A DNA stretch of 21,072 bases from CAIOHW01 sp964432565 (lineage in GTDB: Bacteria; Bdellovibrionota; UBA1018), in assembly GCA_964432565.1 (NCBI GenBank), contig CAYSOA010000037.1, forward strand, positions 1 to 21,072, read 5' to 3'. Under the pieces are notes generated by a model that made no database searches, was not told the origin of the DNA, and saw only the letters and a program-made list of their open reading frames with translations. This document shows, piece after piece, positions 1 to 6,131 of this stretch; within the stretch, counting starts at the first letter, position 1; each line of letters starts with the position of its first letter. The position numbers were made by a program, and so were the translations under genes.

Positions 1-12
1 GTTGTGTTTCAT
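1..12 (-). CDS. Start of an unidentified gene running off the left edge
   Basis: Only four codons are visible, reading M-K-H-N on the minus strand from the ATG at 12-10. The case for a real start is the ribosome-binding site directly upstream: a 17-nt perfect complement of a typical 16S rRNA 3' tail (AGAAAGGAGGTGATCCA, 29-13) ends right against the ATG, so the GGAGG core lies 7 nt from it. The gene follows rqcH on the same strand after a 106-bp leader, so it may be the last gene of that operon or have its own promoter in the leader. Four residues are not enough to name a product. The existence of a start is fairly sure; function is unknown. Confidence 0.6.
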
Positions 13-44
13 TGGATCACCTCCTTTCTTGCGGGAAAGGAGGT
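13..44 (-). promoter_or_regulatory. Very strong Shine-Dalgarno locked in a perfect 10-bp hairpin
   Basis: On the minus strand ACCTCCTTTC (44-35) and GAAAGGAGGT (28-19) form a perfect 10-bp inverted repeat with a 6-nt loop (34-29). The second arm is the Shine-Dalgarno of the gene starting at 12, and the first arm repeats the anti-SD sequence of 16S rRNA. No T-run follows, so it is not a typical intrinsic terminator. The arrangement would hide the SD in the mRNA, which suggests translational control by temperature, a protein or an upstream event. The hairpin is seen; the regulatory role is inferred. Confidence 0.6.
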
Positions 45-57
45 CGTTCCCTCAATT

Positions 58-73
58 CTGCCTGATCTGGCAG
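58..73. repeat. Short inverted repeat in the leader between rqcH and the edge gene
   Basis: CTGCC (58-62) and GGCAG (69-73) form a 5-bp stem around a 6-nt loop. With the larger SD hairpin at 19-44 it gives the 106-bp leader two possible RNA stem-loops. No U-run accompanies it, so a terminator call is not supported. The rest of 13-118 shows no clear promoter hexamers. Confidence 0.3.
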
Positions 74-118
74 AGGTGCCTCACAGCAACTTCGGTGCCA
101 TCAGTTCTCTTGATCGAC

Positions 119-1651
119 CTACTTCAATCGTTCGAGCCGTTCGGGATCGGGCGACGCGATCAGCGTCTTGTTGTGAGTGTACGACGCCTCGGTCGAGTCC
201 TTGATGCGTCGGACGTACTTCTTGAAAGTGTAGTCCACTTCGGTCTTTCCCCAGTCCCGCCCTCCGCTGAACACAATGCAAAGAGCAGCGGCATCCAGCA
301 GCGTTTCGAGAGGAATGGATTTGCCCGGGGGAACCGGAATCACGACATGGGCGCCGGGCCGACCGCGAAGGTGCATCCAAAGGTCATTGCCCTTGGCGAT
401 TCGAAACGTCAGCTCGAGGTTCTCGTCGCGGGACTTGCCGACGAGAATCGGAAAGCCGTCCTTCGACACGAATACCCTTCCCTGCCACCGCGCCGGAACT
501 GCCGCCTTGAGGGCTCGACCCGCAGCCGCCTCACCGCCACTCGCGGTGCCCTCGCCTGCCGCCGTCGCCAGGCCCACAGTACGCTCGAACGCCACGAGAG
601 AGCGCCAGTCGCCATCGGCAATTTCATAGGCGGCCGCTCCCCCATCGCGACTCAAAGCCTGCAATCCTTCCAGCCGCTCGCGGGCGGAATCCCGGCGCGA
701 GCAGGCCTCTTCGATTCGGCGCCTGCGCCGTCGTGCGAGGTGAAAAAACTTTTCGATCAGTGCAGCCGGATTCCCACTCGTCCTCGAGGCCCCTCTTCCC
801 ACTGAAGTCGGAACACGCACCTCACCCAAAACCCACACGGAGCCCGCTCCAACCCCGGTACCCAACTCAGGCTCGGGTTCGGGCAGAGCATACAACCAAG
901 CCTTGAGCGTCTCCCCATAGAGCGACCAGTCGGGCTCGGCCTGGGCGGCGACCAGCGCCTCTTCGGCCTGCCGAACCGTCTTCGCCAGCGCCTTCGTCTG
1001 CTCGGCCACGGCACGACGCACACGATCACGCCGCAGCCGAAACGCCTCCGTTTTCAGGGCGGTCTCGACTTCGCGGTGGTAGCAGAAGGCATCCGTCAAG
1101 AATCCTTCCCTCACCGAAAGCTGGGCGGGAACCTCTCTCGGCTCGGGCCATGCCCAAACCTCGGCGGCTCCCCCTTCCCGAGATGCTCCTCGAATCGTCC
1201 GAGATCGCGCGACGATCAACTGCGTCTTTGAGTCGACCAGCAACGCCTCGGGAAGTGCGGGAATCAAAACCACGATCAGCCAGTAGCCGGTGAACTCGAG
1301 AACGAGCATGCGCTCGCGTTCGACTGAACGAACCTTCTGCAACCGCAGCCCCTTGAGGTGCTTCGACAGAGCCTGGTCAAACGGAGAGCGCGTGGCCTGC
1401 TGCGAATGCCTGGGCCCACGCCCCTCGAGAAGCGAGACAGAACAGGCACGGGGGCGCAGACTCAGAAAAAGCGCCAGCTCGCGTCGACGCTGCTCGAGCC
1501 GAAAAACCCAGTCGCTCTTGAGATAGCCCTCAGGAAAATCCGCTCTTTCGGGAACGATCAGTCGGTCCAGGTGCGCACCGGCGCACTCGGCGTTGAGAAG
1601 CTCTGCCAGCCGGGCGATTTCGAGATGATTGAGAAGCGGAAAGGCGGCCAT
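119..1651 (-). CDS. rqcH: RqcH/NFACT family protein (ribosome-associated quality control)
   Basis: NFACT proteins bind the 50S subunit carrying a stalled peptidyl-tRNA and recruit tRNA-Ala to add C-terminal alanine tails (Rqc2/NEMF homologues, formerly called fibronectin-binding protein). The 510-aa product starts with an NFACT-N-like segment (about residues 5-155). A coiled-coil middle region follows (about 200-335, with YGETLKAWLY at 245-254 and NPAALIEKFF at 294-303), then a clear NFACT-R/DUF814 domain (about 391-505, with VGKSRDENLELTFR, DLWMHLRGRPGAHVV and a VDYT strand). The helix-hairpin-helix domain that normally sits between NFACT-N and the coiled coil is not recognisable, and the protein is some 50-60 residues shorter than typical. 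The Asp-Arg pair of NFACT-N appears as Glu113-Arg114 in my by-eye alignment. The start is 7 bp after the stop of the upstream gene, implying co-transcription with the OMP-like gene and nudL. Family membership is certain; activity in Ala-tailing is less so. Confidence 0.93.
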   Translation of the reverse strand: MAAFPLLNHLEIARLAELLNAECAGAHLDRLIVPERADFPEGYLKSDWVFRLEQRRRELALFLSLRPRACSVSLLEGRGPRHSQQATRSPFDQALSKHLKGLRLQKVRSVERERMLVLEFTGYWLIVVLIPALPEALLVDSKTQLIVARSRTIRGASREGGAAEVWAWPEPREVPAQLSVREGFLTDAFCYHREVETALKTEAFRLRRDRVRRAVAEQTKALAKTVRQAEEALVAAQAEPDWSLYGETLKAWLYALPEPEPELGTGVGAGSVWVLGEVRVPTSVGRGASRTSGNPAALIEKFFHLARRRRRRIEEACSRRDSARERLEGLQALSRDGGAAAYEIADGDWRSLVAFERTVGLATAAGEGTASGGEAAAGRALKAAVPARWQGRVFVSKDGFPILVGKSRDENLELTFRIAKGNDLWMHLRGRPGAHVVIPVPPGKSIPLETLLDAAALCIVFSGGRDWGKTEVDYTFKKYVRRIKDSTEASYTHNKTLIASPDPERLERLK

Positions 1652-1658
1652 CTCCGCC

Positions 1659-2282
1659 TTAAATGCGGAACTGAACGCCGATACCGATCAGCTCTCGCGA
1701 AAGCTCACCCCGAAGTCCGATGGGAAGCCGCGTCTGGCGCTCGATGTCGAGCACGGCTCCCACCCCAAAACGCGGTAGAAGCTGAAACTGGTCGCCCAGC
1801 CGCTCCGAGGTGATGTTTCCGCCGAGTCCCCCGAGTCCGTAGAAGGTCCAGTCGCCGTTCAACGTCAGATCCCATCGAATGTGGGCACTGAACAGAAGTG
1901 CTGAGCCGTTGCCAGTCGTCATCGGACCGGCCTGAGCTTCAAGAAAAACCTGGTTGTTCATGTCCGGAGCGAATCCGTGGTGCATGAGCTTTCGCGCGAT
2001 CGCACCCTGAAGCGTAAACCCCGCAGAGTTATTGATCACTCCGACGCCGGGAATGACGGCCACGGTCCAGTCGTGCTCGGCCAGCGGCCACTGCCAGTCT
2101 TCGTAGCCGGCTCCGAAGGGTTGCGATGCCAGCGCCGGGGCCTCGTCAGCAGAGGCGCGACCCGGCACGACGGCCAGGCCCAAAGCAAGGGCCAGAGTAA
2201 AACCCAGCGTCACAGACCACCACAACCGACGAACCCGAACTGCTCCACCCTTCTCCGCATCCAAACGAATCGCTGCGCTCAT
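1659..2282 (-). CDS. Predicted small outer-membrane beta-barrel-like protein
   Basis: The 207-aa product has a long basic N-region (to about residue 20), a hydrophobic stretch (LWWSVTLGFTLALALGLAV) and a plausible signal peptidase I site after ASA (about residue 45). The mature part is made of short alternating polar/hydrophobic strands rich in Gly and aromatic residues (for example the segments around GAIARKL, ALLFSAHIRWDL and FYGLGGLGG). It ends in GIGVQFRI, a strand of the kind seen at the end of small porin-like barrels, although the last residue is Ile rather than Phe. No named family is recognised. It lies between nudL (9 bp upstream) and rqcH (7 bp downstream) on the same strand. The ATG at 2282 has only a weak SD, so a slightly later start is possible; the signal peptide fits the chosen one. 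Confidence 0.75.
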   Translation of the reverse strand: MSAAIRLDAEKGGAVRVRRLWWSVTLGFTLALALGLAVVPGRASADEAPALASQPFGAGYEDWQWPLAEHDWTVAVIPGVGVINNSAGFTLQGAIARKLMHHGFAPDMNNQVFLEAQAGPMTTGNGSALLFSAHIRWDLTLNGDWTFYGLGGLGGNITSERLGDQFQLLPRFGVGAVLDIERQTRLPIGLRGELSRELIGIGVQFRI

Positions 2283-2291
2283 GGCCCCACG

Positions 2292-2888
2292 CTACCTTAC
2301 GCGCTCCAGCCGCTCCAAAAGATTTTTCAGCAGCGCTCCGGTCACTCCCCAGACCCGATGGGGTTCATCGAGAAACACGTCGATCGGGTAGCGCACCGAC
2401 TGGTGCCGCATGAACTCGCGCCGGTAGGTCTGTTCGAGTCGTGAGCGCGGCACCCAGAGCGACTCGGCGATCTCGTCCTCGTTGTTCACGAGCAGCACGT
2501 CTTCGAGGCTCGGCTTGAGAATCGATACCACCGGAGTCACCAGAAAGCCCGTGACCGTCCACATCGGCGGAAGCTCTCCCAGCACCTCAACGAGCGACGC
2601 GCTCAACCCCACCTCTTCGTGCGCTTCGCGAAGGGCGGTTTCGGCGTCAGACAAATCGCCCGGATCGCGCATCCCTCCTGGAAAAGCCATCTGCCCCTTG
2701 TGCGTCTCGACCTTCTCGGTACGACGCGTGAGTAGCACCTGGGGCTCCGAGGGATTCGCGGCCGAAAACGCCCAGGTAACCAGAACGGCCGCGGGTGTAC
2801 CCTCACTCGCGGACGAGCGCAGTCCCGAGTAGGGATGTTCGATTCGCGAGGCGGCCTCGAGTTGTCTGCGAAAGAGATCGGACGTCAT
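2292..2888 (-). CDS. nudL: NUDIX hydrolase, CoA pyrophosphatase type
   Basis: This 198-aa protein carries the signature of the NudL/YeaB subgroup, which cleaves coenzyme A and its derivatives to phosphopantetheine and 3',5'-ADP. Seen directly: LLTRRTEKVETHKGQMAFPGG leading into the Nudix box, with DPGDLS and then TALREAHEEVGL (the REx2EE core that binds Mg2+). The subgroup normally lacks the first Glu of the canonical Nudix box, as here. The reading frame stays open far upstream (to 3308), but the added sequence is an antisense shadow of the next gene. The ATG at 2888 gives a family-sized N-terminus (MTSDLFRRQLEAA). The gene heads a minus-strand operon with the OMP-like gene and rqcH, and is divergent from the epmA-like gene with 70 bp between the starts. 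Confidence 0.92.
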   Translation of the reverse strand: MTSDLFRRQLEAASRIEHPYSGLRSSASEGTPAAVLVTWAFSAANPSEPQVLLTRRTEKVETHKGQMAFPGGMRDPGDLSDAETALREAHEEVGLSASLVEVLGELPPMWTVTGFLVTPVVSILKPSLEDVLLVNNEDEIAESLWVPRSRLEQTYRREFMRHQSVRYPIDVFLDEPHRVWGVTGALLKNLLERLERVR

Positions 2889-2941
2889 CGTCGGTCTCTG
2901 ATTGTGGGCGGCCGACCCCGGCGGTGACAACTGCAAAAATT

Positions 2942-2961
2942 CATGCTTTAGCCGAAGCATG
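2942..2961 (+). promoter_or_regulatory. Inverted repeat covering the start codon of the epmA-like gene
   Basis: CATGCTT (2942-2948) and AAGCATG (2955-2961) are perfect 7-nt inverted repeats with a 6-nt loop. The second arm contains the ATG at 2959. No Shine-Dalgarno is visible in front of that ATG. The element could be an mRNA hairpin hiding the start or a DNA operator in the 70-bp divergent intergenic region shared with nudL. The repeat is certain; its role is inference. Confidence 0.4.
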
Positions 2962-4350
2962 CCCACCATTACCCGCGGACGATTGCTGCAGATCATGACC
3001 GATGACGAAGGCCGCCGAAGGGCCCTTCTGGCCGACGGCCGAGGACAACAGGAGTGGGTCACGCTGGAGCCTGCGCAGGAACCAGCGGCCCGCGCCGCGA
3101 CAGAACCAGCGGCCCGCGCCGCGCAAGCAACAGCGGCCCGCGCCGCGCAAGCAACAGCGGCTCCCGGCGACTGGGTGGAGCTCGTCGCCCGTGAGCGGAC
3201 CGGTGAGCCGGTCAGTCCATCGGTCACCGGCCCGGACGCTCCCGCCCCACTGCGCGTCTTGACGCCCAATCGGCACCCACAGCGCCGCCTGAGGATCTTC
3301 GAGCGCATTCAGGATCCGCGACGCCAGCGCGGCGTGGCCATGCGCACTCGGGTCGAGGCGCTCGTGCGTCAGTTCTTTCTCGAACAGGATTTTCTCGAAA
3401 CCCGCACGCCGCTGCTCGTTCGCTGCCCCGGCATGGAGCCGCATATCCGCCCGTTTCGTCTCGAGAGTGGAGCCTACCTGCCCACCTCGCCCGAGTTCGC
3501 GCTCAAGCGCCTGCTTGTCGGAGGACTGGAGCGCATCTTTCAAATCACCCCAACGTTTCGCCAGGAACCCAAGTCCTCCACCCACCACCCCGAATTCACG
3601 ATGCTCGAGTGGTATCGCGCCTTCGCCGGAATGGAGGACATCATGCGCGACACCGAAAGCCTTCTCGAGCGCCTCGCCATCGAGATTCTCGGCCAGCCCG
3701 AGATCACTTTTCAAGGACGGCGTTTTTCGGTGCGTACGCCCTGGCCCCGCCTCTCCGTGCGCCAGTTGTTTCAGGAACTGGCGGAAGTCGACCTCGTCGC
3801 CGCCAACACGTCCGCACTGCTGGCTCGCGAGTGCGTCCGCCTCGGCCTCATTCCCGCAGGAAGTTCGGTCGAACAACTGGCCGACGAACCCTGGGATGAT
3901 CTCTACTTTCGCATCTGGCTCAATGTGATCGAGCCCCGCCTGCCGCAGGACCGGGCCGTCTTCGTTCACGGCTATCCTGCCTCGCAGGCGGCCCTATCGG
4001 TGATCGAAACGCATCCCGACGGCTCACGTTGGGCCCGGCGCTTCGAAGCCTACGCCGCAGGAATCGAACTCTGCAACGCCTTCGAGGAACTCACCGATCC
4101 GGTCGAGCAGCGCGCCCGCTTCGAGAAGGACATGCAGCTTCGCTCGAGCGTCTACGGCGAATCGTTTCCGCCAACTCCGCTCGACGAGGACTTTCTTGAG
4201 GCCCTCGAGGAAGGACTTCCCCCTTCCGGAGGAAACGCGCTCGGCATCGATCGACTGGTGATGCTCATCGCCGACGAATCCGACATCCGCTACACGAGCT
4301 GGCTGGAAGCCTGGGCCGAGACCGGAGACCTGGCCGACTCGATTCGCTGA
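2959..4350 (+). CDS. epmA: EpmA-like lysyl-tRNA synthetase paralogue (EF-P lysine ligase family)
   Basis: The C-terminal part (about residues 110-463) is a class II lysyl-tRNA-synthetase catalytic core of the EpmA/GenX/PoxA type, which attaches (R)-beta-lysine to elongation factor P. Visible are RVEALVRQFF and FLETRTPLL, YLPTSPEFALKRLL, motif 2 (FRQEPKSSTHHPEFTMLEWYR, about 200-220), GIELCNAFEELTDPVEQ (368-384) and motif 3 (GNALGIDRLVMLIADES, about 425-441). EpmA is usually about 325 aa without an anticodon-binding domain. This protein has about 110 extra N-terminal residues whose pattern (ITRGRLLQI, RRALLADGRG, EWVTL, GDWVELV) suggests a small OB-like barrel interrupted by an 8-residue Ala-rich repeat (residues 41-68). 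No efp or epmB gene is in the window. The ATG at 2959 has no SD and sits in a hairpin; ATG 2995 is an alternative but would cut the first predicted strand. The 3' end overlaps the convergent ABC gene by 61 bp. Confidence 0.88.
   Translation: MPTITRGRLLQIMTDDEGRRRALLADGRGQQEWVTLEPAQEPAARAATEPAARAAQATAARAAQATAAPGDWVELVARERTGEPVSPSVTGPDAPAPLRVLTPNRHPQRRLRIFERIQDPRRQRGVAMRTRVEALVRQFFLEQDFLETRTPLLVRCPGMEPHIRPFRLESGAYLPTSPEFALKRLLVGGLERIFQITPTFRQEPKSSTHHPEFTMLEWYRAFAGMEDIMRDTESLLERLAIEILGQPEITFQGRRFSVRTPWPRLSVRQLFQELAEVDLVAANTSALLARECVRLGLIPAGSSVEQLADEPWDDLYFRIWLNVIEPRLPQDRAVFVHGYPASQAALSVIETHPDGSRWARRFEAYAAGIELCNAFEELTDPVEQRARFEKDMQLRSSVYGESFPPTPLDEDFLEALEEGLPPSGGNALGIDRLVMLIADESDIRYTSWLEAWAETGDLADSIR
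3079..3169 (+). repeat. 24-bp in-frame tandem repeat in the epmA-like gene
   Basis: Three 24-bp units (3079-3102, 3103-3126, 3127-3150) are followed by a partial fourth (3151-3169). They differ by a few bases and share the core CAGCGGCCCGCGCCGCG in the full units. They encode EPAARAAT, EPAARAAQ, ATAARAAQ, ATAAPGD, an Ala-rich linker inside the predicted N-terminal OB-like region. As a multiple of three, copy-number change by slippage would keep the frame. Confidence 0.9.
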
Positions 4351-6131
4351 AGCGCGACCATCCTGGCGTAAGCCCCCTTCTGTCGCAGAAGCTCGACATG
4401 GGTGCCGCTCTCGATCAGCTGCCCGTGGTGCAGCACCAGGATGAGGTCTGCATCCCGGATGGTGGCCAGGCGATGTGCGACCAGGATCTGGGTGCATCCT
4501 TCCGCCTCCTGGCGCAGCATGGCCGAGATCTCGGCTTCGGTAGTCGAATCGACGTTCGAGGTGGCCTCGTCGAGAATCCAGAGGTCGGGGCGTGCCGCCC
4601 TCGCGCGCAGAAAGGCAATGCGCTGGCGCTCTCCCATCGAAAGATTGCCGCCACGCTCGGAGAGTTCGCGCCCCCCGTGCGACTGCTGCTCCCCCGAATC
4701 ACCGCGAAAAAGATCAATGTTGTCCTCGATACTGCCCGAGAACAGAAAGACATCCTGCTGGATCATGCCGATCCTGGCCCGCAACTCCCGCCGGTCATAG
4801 CTCGACAGCTCCCGCCCATCGAGAAGGATCCGTCCTCGGGTGGGTTCGTAAAATCGAAGCAAAAGACTAATCAGCGTCGATTTCCCGGCACCGGTGTGAC
4901 CGACGACTCCCAGTCGGGTTCCCCCGGGGATCGTGAACGAAAGCCCGCGAAGCACCCAGGTCGATCCTTCGCCTCCCCCTTGAGCCTGCGTGTCCTCGTC
5001 AGATCCGTAGCGAAACCAGACGTCCTCAAAGACGATCTCCCCACCCAGCTTCGGCAGGCGCTCCCGGTCGATCTCTCCGACGCCCGACTCGTCCTCGACC
5101 GGCCAGTCGAGCATCGAAAAAATTCGCTCCGCCGAGGCCATACCCGAAAGAAAGAGATTCCACTTGTCGGCGATTTCGCGAATCGGCTGAAAAACCGAGA
5201 GAACGTAGGCAAAGAACGACACCAGCACCCCGACCGCCAGCCGGCCCTCATAGGCCAGCACGCCCCCGTAGGCCACGACGCCCGTCATTGCCACTCCCGA
5301 CGCCCAGGTGATCGAGGGCTGAAACAATGCGAAGGTTCGTACCGTGGCCACCTGCGCTTCGGTATAGCTCTCATTGACCTCGGAAAAGCGTGCGTGCTGG
5401 CGCGATTCGCGTCCGAAGAGCTGCATCACCCGAATGCCCATCAGATTTTCGGCCAGAAACGCATTGAGAGAGGAGAGCCTGCTCCGAGCCTCGCGATACG
5501 CCACGCGCAGCCGACCACTGAAGAAGATCGCCGCTGCGAGCAGAACCGGAAAGACTGCCAGCGCCACCAGAGCGAGGCGAAAATCCAGAACGAAGAGCCA
5601 GGCCAGAATGCCCAGTACCGTCAGGACATTCATCAGGATGGTGACGAATCCTGCCGAGAACATTTCGGCCAGCGAAGCGATATCATTGGTCACACGGGTG
5701 ACGAGCCGTCCCGCCGGAGTTCGATCGAGCAGCGAAACGGGCAGGCGTTGCAGGCGCGAAAGCAGGTCGAGGCGCAGCTTCTGCATCACCCGTTGCCCCA
5801 GAAGAGTGAAACAATAGGACTGGCCGATCGTAGCCCCCACCCTCAGGGCTTCCACTACGAGAAAAATCAGCGCAATTCGAACGAGGCGGGGCTCATCGCG
5901 CGGCAGGATGGCCTCATCGATCGCCTGCCCCAGCAGGCGGGGTTCAAAAAGCGCAGCAGCCGTCGCCACAAGCACCAGGAGCAGGCCAAACGCAAGAAGG
6001 CCGGGATGCTGCAGCAGCAGCGCCAGCGTTCGTCGCAGCTCGCGAGCACGCAAAGCGGAGTCTCCCCGCTGCTCCTCGAGATCCTGCGACAGCTGATCTC
6101 GCTTTTCAGGCCGGTCCGGGGTTGTCGCCAT
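4290..6131 (-). CDS. ABC exporter half-transporter B (catalytic-Glu subunit, degenerate signature)
   Basis: This is a 613-aa membrane-spanning exporter half with an N-terminal six-helix transmembrane domain (about residues 35-330) and a C-terminal ATPase. Seen: Walker A GHTGAGKST (411-419), Q-loop IQQD (457-460), a degenerate signature LSMGE (497-501), Walker B LWILDE with the catalytic Glu (517-522) and H-loop His553. The stretch between Q-loop Gln459 and the signature is 38 residues, against 57 in the partner gene upstream, so most of the helical subdomain appears deleted. It overlaps the upstream half-transporter by 26 nt. ATG 6131 is chosen because GAGGAGGT (6147-6140) sits 8 nt upstream; the frame is open further to 6188. 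Together with the upstream gene it resembles asymmetric heterodimers such as TM287/288 and BmrCD. Lipid or drug export is a family-level guess; the substrate cannot be read from the sequence. Confidence 0.93.
   Translation of the reverse strand: MATTPDRPEKRDQLSQDLEEQRGDSALRARELRRTLALLLQHPGLLAFGLLLVLVATAAALFEPRLLGQAIDEAILPRDEPRLVRIALIFLVVEALRVGATIGQSYCFTLLGQRVMQKLRLDLLSRLQRLPVSLLDRTPAGRLVTRVTNDIASLAEMFSAGFVTILMNVLTVLGILAWLFVLDFRLALVALAVFPVLLAAAIFFSGRLRVAYREARSRLSSLNAFLAENLMGIRVMQLFGRESRQHARFSEVNESYTEAQVATVRTFALFQPSITWASGVAMTGVVAYGGVLAYEGRLAVGVLVSFFAYVLSVFQPIREIADKWNLFLSGMASAERIFSMLDWPVEDESGVGEIDRERLPKLGGEIVFEDVWFRYGSDEDTQAQGGGEGSTWVLRGLSFTIPGGTRLGVVGHTGAGKSTLISLLLRFYEPTRGRILLDGRELSSYDRRELRARIGMIQQDVFLFSGSIEDNIDLFRGDSGEQQSHGGRELSERGGNLSMGERQRIAFLRARAARPDLWILDEATSNVDSTTEAEISAMLRQEAEGCTQILVAHRLATIRDADLILVLHHGQLIESGTHVELLRQKGAYARMVALQRIESARSPVSAQASSQLV

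Noticed and set aside
13..29. Apparent 3' end of a 16S rRNA gene on the plus strand (TGGATCACCTCCTTTCT without the usual body)
   Set aside because: The preceding 12 bases do not match the highly conserved 16S sequence before this tail, and on the other strand the same bases form a perfectly placed SD before an ATG.
2889..3308. Upstream extension of nudL to 3308
   Set aside because: The added 140 residues are antisense to the EpmA-like gene and its tandem repeat; NudL proteins start near the ATG at 2888.
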